45,617 nucleotides of DNA from assembly GCA_947447985.1 (NCBI GenBank), contig CANFLX010000019.1:1-45617 (forward strand), written 5' to 3'. Within the stretch, counting starts at the first letter, position 1, and every line of letters begins with the position of its first letter. A program made the position numbers and the translations under genes. The notes under the pieces were generated by a model that made no database searches, had not been told where the DNA came from, and saw only the letters and a program-made list of their open reading frames with translations. This stretch comes from Comamonadaceae bacterium (GTDB lineage: Bacteria; Pseudomonadota; Gammaproteobacteria; Burkholderiales; Burkholderiaceae_C). This document shows positions 1 through 9,405 of this stretch, one piece after another.

Positions 1-20
1 AAGGCGCCTTTGTTGAACCG

Positions 21-50
21 GAGTCACACTGGTCGCGGTGGACTCTTTTT
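21..50 (+). terminator. Hairpin with T-tract upstream of rplY (possible terminator or attenuator)
   Basis: GAGTC pairs with GACTC, and an inner CAC pairs with GTG across a one-base bulge; TTTTT follows at once. The structure lies directly before the rplY ribosome binding site (GGAG, about 51-54). It could end the preceding transcript (prs is the usual neighbour but lies outside the window) or attenuate read-through into rplY. Seen by eye; no folding energy was computed. Confidence 0.4.
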
Positions 51-60
51 GGAGTAAGTT

Positions 61-681
61 ATGAAATTTGTCGCTTTTGAGCGCGCTGCGCAGGGTACGG
101 GTGCGAGCCGCCGTCTCCGCATTACGGGTCGCACACCGGGTATCGTTTATGGTGGCGCGGCTGAGCCTTTGGCCATCGAGCTGGACCACAACGCACTGTG
201 GCATGCCATCAAGAAAGAAGCGTTCCACGCCTCGATTCTGGACATGGAACTCAATGGTTCTGAAAGCAAAGTGCTGCTGCGCAATGTGCAGATGCACCCT
301 TTCAAGCAGTTGATTCTGCACGTGGACTTCCAGCGCGTGGACGCCAACACCACGCTGCACATGAAAGTGCCATTGCACTTCAGCGGTGAAGAGAATTCCC
401 CCGCATTCAAGCTCGACGCCTGCTTGATCACCCATGTGGTGACCGAACTGGAAGTCGCTTGCCTGCCAGCCGACTTGCCCGAGTTCATTGCAGTGGACTT
501 GAGCGAGCTGAAAAAAGGCACTTCCTTGCACGCCAAGGATTTGACCCTGCCCAAGGGCGTCAAAGCCGTGATCCGCGGCCGCGAAAACCCCGTCATCGTG
601 TCGGTGGTAGCACCTGTGGCCGAAGTGGCCGAAGCACCTGCTGCTGCGGCAGCACCTGCCAAAGGCAAAGGCAAGAAATAA
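61..681 (+). CDS. rplY: 50S ribosomal protein L25/general stress protein Ctc
   Basis: Protein of 206 aa that binds 5S rRNA in the central protuberance of the large ribosomal subunit. The N-terminal L25 domain (about 1-95) carries the family's features, including the RxxGxxPGIVYGG segment near residues 23-33. The C-terminal TL5/CTC beta domain (about 100-185) ends in an Ala/Lys-rich tail. This long two-domain form is normal for betaproteobacteria, whereas E. coli has only the short form. ATG at 61 follows a GGAG ribosome binding site. A strong terminator follows at 701-727, so rplY is probably the last gene of its transcript. Identification is firm from family likeness and from the pth gene next door. 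Confidence 0.95.
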   Translation: MKFVAFERAAQGTGASRRLRITGRTPGIVYGGAAEPLAIELDHNALWHAIKKEAFHASILDMELNGSESKVLLRNVQMHPFKQLILHVDFQRVDANTTLHMKVPLHFSGEENSPAFKLDACLITHVVTELEVACLPADLPEFIAVDLSELKKGTSLHAKDLTLPKGVKAVIRGRENPVIVSVVAPVAEVAEAPAAAAAPAKGKGKK

Positions 682-700
682 GCCCTGCGCTTGCTCTTGT

Positions 701-727
701 AAACGGCCCACCTCGGTGGGCCGTTTT
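701..727 (+). terminator. Rho-independent terminator of rplY
   Basis: A near-perfect stem of 12 pairs (AAACGGCCCACC with GGTGGGCCGTTT) has a two-base loop and ends in T residues. It begins 20 bp after the rplY stop and lies between rplY and pth. Confidence 0.9.
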
Positions 728-772
728 ACTTTGTAACAATCAACGCTGCTTCTACCTCTTTCTTTAATCGCC

Positions 773-1411
773 ATGATCAAGCTTGTGGTCGGCCTGGGAA
801 ACCCCGGCCCCGAATACGACGCCACCCGGCACAACGCAGGGTTTTGGTTTGTCGATGGCGCAGCACGCGCACTCAAGGCCTCGCTGACCATGGACAAAAG
901 CTACGCCGGCCTGGTCGCCCGCACGGCCTTTCAGGGTCAGACCGTGTGGCTGTTGGAGCCGCAAACCTTTATGAACCTGTCGGGGAAATCGGTGGGCGCA
1001 TTGGCCCGGTTCTTCAAAATCAATCCCGATGAAGTGCTGGTGGTGCACGATGAACTCGACCTGCCGCCCGGGGAGGCCAAACTCAAATTCGGTGGAGGAC
1101 ACGCCGGGCACAACGGACTGCGCGACATCCACGCCCAACTCGGCACGGGCGACTACTGGCGTTTGCGCCTCGGTATAGGTCACCCTGGACTCAAAACGGA
1201 GGTGGCCAACTGGGTACTGAAAAAGCCCCCCCTAGACCACCGCATCGCCATTGACCAGTGCATAGACCGTGCGCTCACCGCATTGCCGCACCTCTTGACG
1301 GGTGAGATGAACAAGGCCATGCTGCACATTCACACCAGCAAGCCCCCCCGGCCAAAACCACCCAAGCCCGACCCAGCCAGCGAAGCCGCCCAAGCGCCAA
1401 CCGTGCCCTGA
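773..1411 (+). CDS. pth: Peptidyl-tRNA hydrolase
   Basis: Cytosolic esterase of 212 aa that cuts the bond between peptide and tRNA in prematurely released peptidyl-tRNA, recycling tRNA. The N-terminal GLGNPG motif (about 7-12), the catalytic His in the TRHNAGF segment (about residue 20) and the [12 protein letters not shown] segment (about 104-115) are all present. The C-terminal 20 residues are a Pro/Lys-rich tail beyond the usual core. The rplY-pth order is widely conserved in proteobacteria. It lies after the rplY terminator, so it probably has its own promoter, though I could not point to clear -35/-10 boxes. Confidence 0.96.
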   Translation: MIKLVVGLGNPGPEYDATRHNAGFWFVDGAARALKASLTMDKSYAGLVARTAFQGQTVWLLEPQTFMNLSGKSVGALARFFKINPDEVLVVHDELDLPPGEAKLKFGGGHAGHNGLRDIHAQLGTGDYWRLRLGIGHPGLKTEVANWVLKKPPLDHRIAIDQCIDRALTALPHLLTGEMNKAMLHIHTSKPPRPKPPKPDPASEAAQAPTVP

Positions 1412-1460
1412 CGCCATCGGTCTACGCGCCGACGCCCACTCACCATCAAGGGAGACGAAG

Positions 1461-1940
1461 ATGAATATGCTGTCGATTGCCAATGGGCTTGTCGCAATAG
1501 GCCTCTCGGTTGCGAGCTCCTGGAGTCTGGCGCAAAACCAAACCGTCTACCGCTGCGGCGCCATTTACAGCGACATGCCTTGCCCGCAGTCGGTCACCAT
1601 CTCCAGCAGCGATGCCCGCAGCAAAGCCCAAAAAGCGCAAACCGACGAGGCCACGGCGCGAAGCACCAAACTGGCCGATCAACTGGAAAAAAACCGCAAG
1701 GCCGATGAGGCCGCAGCCCAACGACTGGCGCAAATGCAGGCCCAGGCGCAAGCCGTTAAAGCGAAAGTAAAAGCCAGTGCTGCCGACGACCACGAGAAAC
1801 CGCGCAAAAAGCACCAAGAGCCGATGGTACTGAAGCCGATTGCCACGCTGCCGCTGAAAAATTCCAAAAAGGCGTCTGCGCCCAAGTCTCAGTCAGAGGC
1901 CCCCGTCAGCCCCAAACAGGAGCCGCAGCCCAAACCCTGA
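1461..1940 (+). CDS. Putative secreted Ala/Lys/Gln-rich protein (DUF4124-like)
   Basis: A 159-aa protein with an N-terminal hydrophobic segment (about 4-24) ending in a plausible signal-peptidase site after SLA. A short conserved-looking part follows with two cysteines in the pattern YRCG...CPQ (about 30-42), reminiscent of DUF4124 periplasmic proteins. The rest is charged, with heptad-like Ala, Lys, Gln and Glu (about 55-110) suggesting coiled coil, then a Lys/Pro-rich tail. The start at 1461 has a GGGAG ribosome binding site. It may follow pth in one transcript (49-bp gap). Function is unknown. Confidence 0.7.
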   Translation: MNMLSIANGLVAIGLSVASSWSLAQNQTVYRCGAIYSDMPCPQSVTISSSDARSKAQKAQTDEATARSTKLADQLEKNRKADEAAAQRLAQMQAQAQAVKAKVKASAADDHEKPRKKHQEPMVLKPIATLPLKNSKKASAPKSQSEAPVSPKQEPQPKP

Positions 1941-1941
1941 G

Positions 1942-2716
<775 letters not shown>

Positions 2717-2718
2717 AT

Positions 2719-3396
2719 TCAAACTTCCGGAGAGGGGTCGGTGGGCGTGTCAGCAGCGGTGAGAGACTCTAGCGCAGCCAGCTCGTCGGTGGACGCAAGG
2801 CGCAGCAAGTGGGCATGCACTGCACCCGCCTTGAGGTGCCGGTGCACGACCAAGCCCAGTGCGGCCAGCTGGGTTTGCGTCCAAGCCACGGGCGCCTCCA
2901 GGTAAATCCAGCCCTGGGGCGACACGGCGCGGGCGGCCGCCTTGAGCGCAGGTTCCCACAAGGCGGTGTCAAACGGGGGATCCAGAAACACCAGCTGCAT
3001 GCTGCCGGGCGCCGCCTGGCGCAAGGCAGACACGCCATCGCCGCGCTGCACCTGCACCTGTTGGGCCGAGAGCTGGGACTGGGTGCGCTTGAGTTGCTCG
3101 ATCAGCGCGCTGTCTTGTTCCACCAGCACCACGTCTTTTGCGCCACGCGATGCCGCCTCAAAGCCCAATGCGCCAGTACCAGCAAACACGTCTATGCAGC
3201 GCATACCGGTCAGGTCTTGACCCAGCCAATTGAACAGCGTCTCACGCACACGGTCGGGGGTGGGGCGCAGACCCGGTTTGTCGGCGACTTTGAGCTTGGT
3301 GCGCTTCCACAGGCCACCAATGATGCGGATTTCGTGGCTGCGCTGCACCTGGGGGCCGTGCTTGTGCACGGGAATGCGGGGTTTGTTCGGTTTCAT
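2719..3396 (-). CDS. rsmD: 16S rRNA (guanine(966)-N(2))-methyltransferase
   Basis: SAM-dependent methyltransferase of 225 aa acting on 16S rRNA within the small subunit. The RPTPDRVRETLFNWL segment (about 43-57), the Rossmann motif DVFAGTGALGFEA and the catalytic DPPF motif are visible. ATG at 3396 matches the usual N-terminus; the eight codons upstream do not look like the family. It runs directly into coaD, a conserved rsmD-coaD pair. The tail after the DPPF domain is Ala/Asp/Pro-rich. Confidence 0.93.
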   Translation of the reverse strand: MKPNKPRIPVHKHGPQVQRSHEIRIIGGLWKRTKLKVADKPGLRPTPDRVRETLFNWLGQDLTGMRCIDVFAGTGALGFEAASRGAKDVVLVEQDSALIEQLKRTQSQLSAQQVQVQRGDGVSALRQAAPGSMQLVFLDPPFDTALWEPALKAAARAVSPQGWIYLEAPVAWTQTQLAALGLVVHRHLKAGAVHAHLLRLASTDELAALESLTAADTPTDPSPEV

Positions 3397-3449
3397 GCCG
3401 CTATTGTCGCGCGTGCGCAATCCCTTGCAGCTGGCGCGGTTGGCCCGAC

Positions 3450-4145
3450 TTACACCACGGGGTTGGCGGGATATTCGGGCGCCAGAAACAGCGGCCCTGC
3501 AATACCTTCTGCAGCAAACGCCTTGCGCACCGCCGGGCGTTCGCCCAATTGTTGGAGCAAGCCCGCCAATCGGGGCAGCGCTTGCACGGCGGTGGCAGGC
3601 AGGGCGTCCCCTCGGGGGTAGAGCTGCGCCCAGCGCACGCAGGCAGCCAGGTACAAGTCACACACGCTGAGCTCGGCACCCAAAAGCCAGGGGCCCGCGT
3701 GGCGCGCCATCTCCGCGTCCAACAACACCAGGTGCGCTAAGACACGGCTGCGCAATGGCACACGCAAGGCGGCGATGCTTTGCGCGTTGTCGGCATAACG
3801 CTCGGTATAAAAAGCGATGCGCAAATCTGCATGCAAGGTGTTGGACAGGAAGAACAACCACTTCAGAAACCGCCCTCGCGCGCGCGCATCCAGAGGCTTG
3901 AGCATGCGGTGCGCATCGGCCAGGTGCAACAAAATTGCCGCCGTTTCAAACAGCGGCTCGTCCTGCGCCGGGTCCACCAACACCGGCAACAGGCCTTGCG
4001 GGTTGAACTTCAAAAACGCCGGGCTGCGCTGTGCGTTCTCGCGCCGGTCTACTTCCAAAGCCTCAAAGGTGGCCCCGATTTCTTCCAGCGCCATACGTAC
4101 CACGATGTTGGCGCTGTCAGGGGAATAGAACAAGGTGTAAGTCAT
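3450..4145 (-). CDS. Glutathione S-transferase family protein
   Basis: A 231-aa protein with an N-terminal thioredoxin-like domain (about 1-80) followed by an all-helical domain (about 90-225). The segment FNPQGLLPVLVD with the cis-Pro and the following ETAAILLHLAD, which contacts glutathione in the family, are visible. The putative catalytic position near residue 10 is Ser/Asn (SPDSANI), as in beta/theta-like classes. It begins 8 bp after the stop of the methyltransferase gene on the same strand, so they may be one operon. The substrate cannot be told. Confidence 0.85.
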   Translation of the reverse strand: MTYTLFYSPDSANIVVRMALEEIGATFEALEVDRRENAQRSPAFLKFNPQGLLPVLVDPAQDEPLFETAAILLHLADAHRMLKPLDARARGRFLKWLFFLSNTLHADLRIAFYTERYADNAQSIAALRVPLRSRVLAHLVLLDAEMARHAGPWLLGAELSVCDLYLAACVRWAQLYPRGDALPATAVQALPRLAGLLQQLGERPAVRKAFAAEGIAGPLFLAPEYPANPVV

Positions 4146-4153
4146 GGCCTGCC

Positions 4154-5338
4154 TCAGAGTTTGCGCATCACCACCAGACCTTTGAGGTACTCGCCCTCTG
4201 GAAAGTTGATGGTCATCGGGTGGTCGGGTGCGCCGCCCATGCGCTCGGTAATGAAACCATCCACGCCCGCGTCCGCACCTGCAGAGGCCACAATTTTGTG
4301 GAACAAATCCGCGCTGATGCCGCCCGAGCAGGAGTAGGTAAACAGCACGCCGCCGGGCTCCAAAATTTTGAAGGCCAGGCGGTTGATGTCTTTGTAGGCC
4401 CGCGCCGCGCGCTCGGCGTGCGCCACCGTGGGTGCGTACTTGGGCGGGTCGAGCACGATGGCATCAAAGCTTTGCCCGGCCTGGGCGAATTGGCGCAAGG
4501 ACGCATTGACGTCGGCGTCCATGAAACTGGCGCGCTCCGGCGCAAAGCCGTTCAATGCCACGTTGGCTGCGGCTTGCACCAGCGCCGGGCCGGACGAATC
4601 GATGGAGGTGACATGCGCCGCACCCCCGGACAAGGCGGCGACGGTAAATCCACCGGTGTAGCAAAAGCAGTTGAGTACCCGTTGGAACTGCAAGCGACGC
4701 GCGTGCTCCGCAAACTTTTTGCGGCTGTCGCGTTGATCCAGGTAAAAGCCCGTTTTGTGCCCGTGCGCAATGTCCAGCGCCAGCTGCCAGTCATGTTCTC
4801 GCAATACCAAATCGGTGGCACCACTGCCGCGCAACCAGCCGGTCGACTCGGGCAAGCCCTCCAGGCCCCGGCTGCTGGCGTCGGAGCGTTCGTACAATTT
4901 TTCCAGGCCGGTGTGCAGCAGCAGGGCATCGGCAATCACCGCCTTCCAGCGCTCAACCCCGGCCGAGGTGAACTGCGCCACCAGCGTGTCGCCATAGCGG
5001 TCCACGATCAAGCCCGGCAGACCGTCGGACTCGCCATGCACCAGGCGCATGCCATCGCTGCGCACGTCCAGGCGGGTGCGGGCCTGAATGGCGCTCGCCA
5101 CTGCACGGCCAAAAAACGCGGCGTCAATGCGCTCGGTCTCCACAAAGCTCCAGACTCTGGCCCGGATTTTGGAGTTGGGGCTGAACGCAGCCCAACCCAG
5201 GAATTGGCCCTCATGGCCCTCGACCCGCACCGTCTCGCCGCTGTCGGCTCCGCCGCGCTCAATGGCGGACTCAAAAATCCAGGGATGGCGTCGCTGCAAG
5301 GAGCGCTCTTTGCCGGCGCGAAGGCGAATGGTTTTCAT
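4154..5338 (-). CDS. rlmI: Class I SAM-dependent rRNA methyltransferase, RlmI-like
   Basis: A 394-aa protein with an N-terminal PUA-like RNA-binding domain (about 1-75; the LRAGKERSLQRRHPWIFESA segment is typical) and a C-terminal Rossmann methyltransferase with FCYTGGF and the catalytic LDPPKYA motif. E. coli RlmI methylates C1962 of 23S rRNA at carbon 5, and this protein has the same architecture and length. ATG at 5338 is chosen because MKTIRLRAG matches the family start; the 18 upstream codons do not. The exact target base is inferred from the family. Confidence 0.88.
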   Translation of the reverse strand: MKTIRLRAGKERSLQRRHPWIFESAIERGGADSGETVRVEGHEGQFLGWAAFSPNSKIRARVWSFVETERIDAAFFGRAVASAIQARTRLDVRSDGMRLVHGESDGLPGLIVDRYGDTLVAQFTSAGVERWKAVIADALLLHTGLEKLYERSDASSRGLEGLPESTGWLRGSGATDLVLREHDWQLALDIAHGHKTGFYLDQRDSRKKFAEHARRLQFQRVLNCFCYTGGFTVAALSGGAAHVTSIDSSGPALVQAAANVALNGFAPERASFMDADVNASLRQFAQAGQSFDAIVLDPPKYAPTVAHAERAARAYKDINRLAFKILEPGGVLFTYSCSGGISADLFHKIVASAGADAGVDGFITERMGGAPDHPMTINFPEGEYLKGLVVMRKL

Positions 5339-5430
5339 GGTGCCATTGTCGCCGCACCTATGCGCGGACCCCGCGCCAAAGCTGGTTACCATGTGCCGCC
5401 GCCCGCCAGGGCATTACCGAAAGACAAACC

Positions 5431-5817
5431 ATGTTCAGCCACATCATGTTGGGCGTCAGTGACCTGACCCGATCCAAGACCTTTTACGACGCCGTCCTCG
5501 CCACCGTGGGCGTGGGGCCCGGCGTGGCCAACAACAACCGCTTTTTCTACCGCAGCGCGACCGGCGTGTTTGCCATTTCCACGCCCATCAATGGCGAGCC
5601 CGCCAGCCACGGCAACGGCAGCACCACCGGCTTTGCTATGCAGTCGGCTGAACAATGCGATGCCTTCCACACTGCGGGCATCGCCAACGGCGGCACCAGC
5701 TGCGAAGACCCCCCGGGCTACCGCGAAGGCCCCACCGGCAAGCTCTACCTGGCCTACCTGCGCGACCCTGACGGCAACAAAATTTGCGGCCTGTACCGCG
5801 TGCCCAAATCGGCTTGA
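5431..5817 (+). CDS. VOC family (glyoxalase/bleomycin-resistance fold) protein
   Basis: A 128-aa single-domain protein with the vicinal-oxygen-chelate pattern: an N-terminal strand ending in MLGVSDL with its metal-type position, a central FAMQSAEQCDAFH helix and a C-terminal YLAYLRDPDGNKICGLYR strand, where the DPDGN-x-I/L signature is typical. It belongs to the small VOC group often annotated as lactoylglutathione lyase-like. It stands alone, divergent from the rlmI-like gene (92-bp gap) and convergent with xerC. Substrate unknown. Confidence 0.85.
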   Translation: MFSHIMLGVSDLTRSKTFYDAVLATVGVGPGVANNNRFFYRSATGVFAISTPINGEPASHGNGSTTGFAMQSAEQCDAFHTAGIANGGTSCEDPPGYREGPTGKLYLAYLRDPDGNKICGLYRVPKSA

Positions 5818-5833
5818 CCGGCGCGGGCCTGCG

Positions 5834-6790
5834 TTAAGGCTTTTTGGACTTGGCCCGGGGATGGGCCGCGTCATAGGCCTTGGCCAGGTGCTGGAAGTCC
5901 AGGCGCGTGTAGACCTGGGTGGTACTGATATTGGCGTGACCCAAGAGTTCCTGCACACCCCGCAAATCGCTGCTGGACTGCAGCACATGGCTGGCAAAGG
6001 AGTGGCGCAGCATGTGCGGGTGCACCGGCGTGGCCATACCGGCTTGCAGGCTGCGCCGCTGCAGGCGCTGCCACACCGATTGCGCAGTCAAACGCGTGCC
6101 ATGGCGCCCCTGAAAGAGTGCGGCTGATGCGTCAGAACTGGGCATTGGACCGCTATCGCCGCGCAACGAGAGCCAACGCACCAGCGCCTGCAAAGCCGTG
6201 GCCCCAATCGGCACACTGCGCCGCTTGGAGCCCTTGCCCAACACGTGGGCTTCGGCCGCTTGCAAATCAATCCAGCCCTTGGCCTGCGGACTGGCCACCA
6301 CGTCCAGCCCCACCAGTTCGCCGACGCGCAGGCCGCTGCCGTAGAGCAACTCGACCATGGCCGCATCGCGCGCTTCCAGCCAGGCGTCGTCGTCGCTCTG
6401 AAAGTCGGCAAACTGCACCGCGTCGTCCACACCCAAGGCCTTGGGCAGCGGTTTGGGCGCTTTGGGGGATCGAACGTCTTGCACCGGATTGCTGGCCACC
6501 AGACCTTGGCGCCCCAACCAGGCATAGAAACCGCGCCAGCCGCTCAGAATGAGTGCAATGCCCCGGCCGCTGCGCCCGCCGCTGTGCATGGTCGCCACCC
6601 AGCGGCGGATGTGGTGATTTTTGACCTCCGTCAGCGCCAGTCCTGTGCCTGTTGCCGAAGCAACGGCTCCGGCAAAGGCCTGCAGCTTGGCCAGGTCCAG
6701 GGCATACAAGTCCACGGTGCGCGACGCCAGGCGTTTTTCGACCCGCACATGCTCCAGGTAGGCCTCGATCAGCGCGGGGTCGGTGTCCAC
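5834..6790 (-). CDS. xerC: Tyrosine recombinase XerC
   Basis: A 318-aa site-specific recombinase that with XerD resolves chromosome dimers at dif. The SAM-like core-binding domain spans about 5-95. The catalytic domain shows Arg155 (GSGLRVGEL), Lys186, His259-x-x-Arg262 (HMLRHSF), His285 (LLGHANI) and nucleophile Tyr294 (QVYTRLD). The full catalytic set and conserved dapF-DUF484-xerC order mark it as the housekeeping enzyme, not a phage integrase. The start is GTG at 6790; no strong ribosome binding site is visible, so the start is less sure than the identity. Confidence 0.93.
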   Translation of the reverse strand: MDTDPALIEAYLEHVRVEKRLASRTVDLYALDLAKLQAFAGAVASATGTGLALTEVKNHHIRRWVATMHSGGRSGRGIALILSGWRGFYAWLGRQGLVASNPVQDVRSPKAPKPLPKALGVDDAVQFADFQSDDDAWLEARDAAMVELLYGSGLRVGELVGLDVVASPQAKGWIDLQAAEAHVLGKGSKRRSVPIGATALQALVRWLSLRGDSGPMPSSDASAALFQGRHGTRLTAQSVWQRLQRRSLQAGMATPVHPHMLRHSFASHVLQSSSDLRGVQELLGHANISTTQVYTRLDFQHLAKAYDAAHPRAKSKKP

Positions 6791-6821
6791 AGGGGCAGTG
6801 GAGTGAAGCGGATGAGGTGAT

Positions 6822-7520
6822 TCAGCGCAGGCGGCTCAGCGCGGCGCTGGCCACTTCGCCAATGCGGGCCAAAAAGTCGGTACCCATGCCGCCGTGAAAA
6901 CGCTGCGCGTCCATGGACGCCAGCACCAGCATGCCAAAGGCGGGGGCCCCGCTGCCCGCCTCGCCGCTGCGCAAGGGAATCAGCGCCACGGAGCTCGCAG
7001 CCTCGGGCTTGTCCAGCCAGGCGGCCACTTCAAAGCCTGTGTTCAGGCCGCAAAAAGGCTCGGTCAAGGACGATGCGAACAACTTGGCCTCGTCGGTTAC
7101 GCCCTGCACAAAGGGGGCGTCGGCGTAGTCGCTGGACAGGCCCCACAAGCGCACGCTCACCTGGGGCACCGAAAACTGGTCTTTGATGTCTTGAGCAATC
7201 AGTGCCGGCAGCGTTTGCGCTTGGGGCACCAGCAGCAGGCCCCGGGCCCAGCGCAGGATCTTGTCGGACAAGAGCACGTTGTCGTTGCCGTGGCGAATCA
7301 TGTCCATGATGCGCACTTCCAGCAGCTTGATTTTTTCACGCAGCATTTCAGCCTGGCGCTCCTGCAGGCTCACGGCGCGGTTGCTGTGCGGGCTGGTCAG
7401 TTGCACCGCGGCCAGCAGTTCCGAATGGCGCAAAAAGAAGTCCGGCGTGTTGGCCAGGTAGTTGGCAATATCGTCTTCGGTGATCGGGTTGTTCAGAGAT
7501 TGGTCGGTGAGCTGGCTCAT
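6822..7520 (-). CDS. DUF484 family protein
   Basis: A 232-aa protein of the DUF484 family, a GAF-like fold. The N-terminus has ITEDDIANYLANTPDFF, a hallmark of the family, followed by a coiled-coil-prone helix (about 45-75, SLQERQAEMLREKIKLLE) and a GAF-like domain (about 85-230). In proteobacteria it lies between dapF and xerC, as here. Its molecular role is not settled. ATG at 7520 matches the family start. It lies 32 bp downstream of the dapF stop. Confidence 0.9.
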   Translation of the reverse strand: MSQLTDQSLNNPITEDDIANYLANTPDFFLRHSELLAAVQLTSPHSNRAVSLQERQAEMLREKIKLLEVRIMDMIRHGNDNVLLSDKILRWARGLLLVPQAQTLPALIAQDIKDQFSVPQVSVRLWGLSSDYADAPFVQGVTDEAKLFASSLTEPFCGLNTGFEVAAWLDKPEAASSVALIPLRSGEAGSGAPAFGMLVLASMDAQRFHGGMGTDFLARIGEVASAALSRLR

Positions 7521-7552
7521 GGTCGTTGCTTGGTAATGAAATAAGAAGAGGA

Positions 7553-8422
7553 TTAAAGCGCGGCGGGAATGTCAATCTCGCCCCGGAATACGGTCACGGC
7601 CGGGCCGGTCATTAGCACAGGGGCATCGCCGCCCGCCCACGAGATGGTGAGGACGCCGCCGCGCGTGTGCACATCGACCGACGCGTCCAGCAGCCCCCAG
7701 CGGATACCGGCCACCACCGCCGCACAGGCGCCGCTGCCACAGGCCAAAGTCTCGCCGACTCCGCGCTCATACACGCGCAGGCGAATCTGGCCGCGGTTGA
7801 CGATTTGCATGTAGCCCGCGTTGACGTGGCGGGCAAAGCGCGGATGCTGCTGCACCAAGGGGCCTTGCGTCTCAATCGGCGCAGTGTCCACATCCACCAC
7901 CCGCTGCACCGCATGCGGGTTGCCCATGGACACCGCAGCGATCCAGACCGTGACACCCGTGTCTGCCAGCGCCAGCGGCCAGCTGTGCCAGTGGCCGTCG
8001 GCCTGAGGCACCAGGCCTTGCGTGTCAAAGGGCAGTTGCTCTGCTTCAAACACCGGCGCGCCCATGTCCACCGTGATGCGGCCGTCTGGCGCACGTTCGG
8101 GTTCGATCACGCCTTTCATGGTTTTCACGCGCAAGCGGCTTTTGCTGCTGAGGCCGCGCTCGTGCACAAACTGGGCAAAGCAGCGCGCGCCATTGCCGCA
8201 CTGCTCGACCTCGGCGCCGTCGGCGTTGTGGATGATGTATTCAAAGTCAATGCCTGGCGCGGGGGACGGGCGCACCGTCAGGATCTGGTCGGCACCCACG
8301 CCAAAGTGGCGGTCGCCCAAAAAGCGGTAATGCGCGGCGGTCAGCCCCAGCGGGCCGCCGGTTTCGTCCAGCACGACAAAGTCGTTGCCGGCGCCTTGCA
8401 TTTTGGTAAACGGGATTCGCAT
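7553..8422 (-). CDS. dapF: Diaminopimelate epimerase
   Basis: A 289-aa enzyme converting LL- to meso-diaminopimelate for lysine and peptidoglycan. The two catalytic cysteines are seen at about Cys75 ([10 protein letters not shown]) and Cys228 ([10 protein letters not shown]), and the N-terminal [12 protein letters not shown] motif is typical. Length fits the family. It heads the dapF-DUF484-xerC group. It is divergent from the metallo-beta-lactamase-fold gene with a 47-bp gap, so the two promoters must be close together. Confidence 0.96.
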   Translation of the reverse strand: MRIPFTKMQGAGNDFVVLDETGGPLGLTAAHYRFLGDRHFGVGADQILTVRPSPAPGIDFEYIIHNADGAEVEQCGNGARCFAQFVHERGLSSKSRLRVKTMKGVIEPERAPDGRITVDMGAPVFEAEQLPFDTQGLVPQADGHWHSWPLALADTGVTVWIAAVSMGNPHAVQRVVDVDTAPIETQGPLVQQHPRFARHVNAGYMQIVNRGQIRLRVYERGVGETLACGSGACAAVVAGIRWGLLDASVDVHTRGGVLTISWAGGDAPVLMTGPAVTVFRGEIDIPAAL

Positions 8423-8469
8423 AGAAGCTGATTATCAATCGGCGCGCCTTTTGCCTGCAAAATGCCCGT

Positions 8470-9405
8470 ATGCCCCGACACGCCCAAATTCTCGATTCTG
8501 CCGCTGGCCCTCTGCCCTCTCCCGCCGAATGGCAAAGCCACAGCCCGGTCGCCCTGCTGCGCAATGTGCTGCGCCTGACCGCTCCCAACCCCGGTTTCAT
8601 GACCGGCCCTGGCACCAACAGCTACCTGGTGGGCGACCCCCGCACCGGCTTTATTGCCATCGACCCCGGTCCGGCAGACGCCGACCATGTGGCGCGCCTG
8701 TGGGCGGCAGCCAGCCATGTGGACGGCAGCGGTGGCAACCTCAAGCTCATCGTCTGCACCCACTCGCACCCCGACCATTCGCCTGGCGCCAAGCCTTTGC
8801 AAGACCTGTGCGCCCAAGCGGGCGTGGCGGTGGCGGTGTGGGGCTTGGCCTCTGCGCCCACGGCCCGCGCCAACAGCCAATTTGTGCCCGACATCACCCT
8901 GGCCCATGGCCAGCGCCTGCTGCTATCGCCCGCGACCGAGGGAGCGCCCTGCCACACGCTGCTGGCCATCCACACGCCGGGCCATGCGGCCAACCATGTC
9001 TGCCTGCTGCTTGAAGAAGACGGTTTGCTCTTCACCGGCGACCACATCTTGAACGGCAGCACGACGGTGATCGACCCGCCGGACGGCAATATGGGCCACT
9101 ACCTGCATTCGCTGGATGTGCTGCACCAACAATGCACCGAATACGGCGTGGAATTCATACTCCCCGCCCACGGCCATCCCCTGCCCAAGGCGCTGGACGC
9201 CATCGCCCACCTCAAGGCCCACCGCCTGAAGCGCGAAGCCAAAATTGCCGCCGTGATGCGCGCCAATCCGAATGGCGACCCCGACCAATGGCTGCCACTG
9301 GCCTATGACGATGTAGACCCCCGCCTGTGGCCGGTGGCCAAGCGCTCGCTCTTAGCCCATGTGGAACATATCCAATGGCTGCAATCGGCTGGGAGCGGCA
9401 CGTGA
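8470..9405 (+). CDS. Metallo-beta-lactamase-fold hydrolase (LACTB2-like)
   Basis: A 311-aa hydrolase with the zinc motif THSHPDH (His98, His100, Asp102, His103), a further metal-site His in HTPGHAANHVC, the GDHIL Asp and a late PAHGHP His. A C-terminal helical winged domain (about 235-311) with DPRLWPVAKRS is typical of the LACTB2-like subgroup, some members of which cleave RNA. Its stop overlaps the GTG start of the next gene, suggesting translational coupling to a pseudouridine synthase. Substrate unproven. Confidence 0.85.
   Translation: MPRHAQILDSAAGPLPSPAEWQSHSPVALLRNVLRLTAPNPGFMTGPGTNSYLVGDPRTGFIAIDPGPADADHVARLWAAASHVDGSGGNLKLIVCTHSHPDHSPGAKPLQDLCAQAGVAVAVWGLASAPTARANSQFVPDITLAHGQRLLLSPATEGAPCHTLLAIHTPGHAANHVCLLLEEDGLLFTGDHILNGSTTVIDPPDGNMGHYLHSLDVLHQQCTEYGVEFILPAHGHPLPKALDAIAHLKAHRLKREAKIAAVMRANPNGDPDQWLPLAYDDVDPRLWPVAKRSLLAHVEHIQWLQSAGSGT

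Noticed and set aside
4031..5467. 478-aa open frame on the + strand
   Set aside because: Antisense shadow of the RlmI-like gene; composition is His/Gly/Ala/Arg-rich without motifs.
5834..6790. Tyrosine recombinase as a sign of an integrated element
   Set aside because: It is housekeeping xerC in the conserved dapF-DUF484-xerC order; no att repeats or phage genes were seen nearby.
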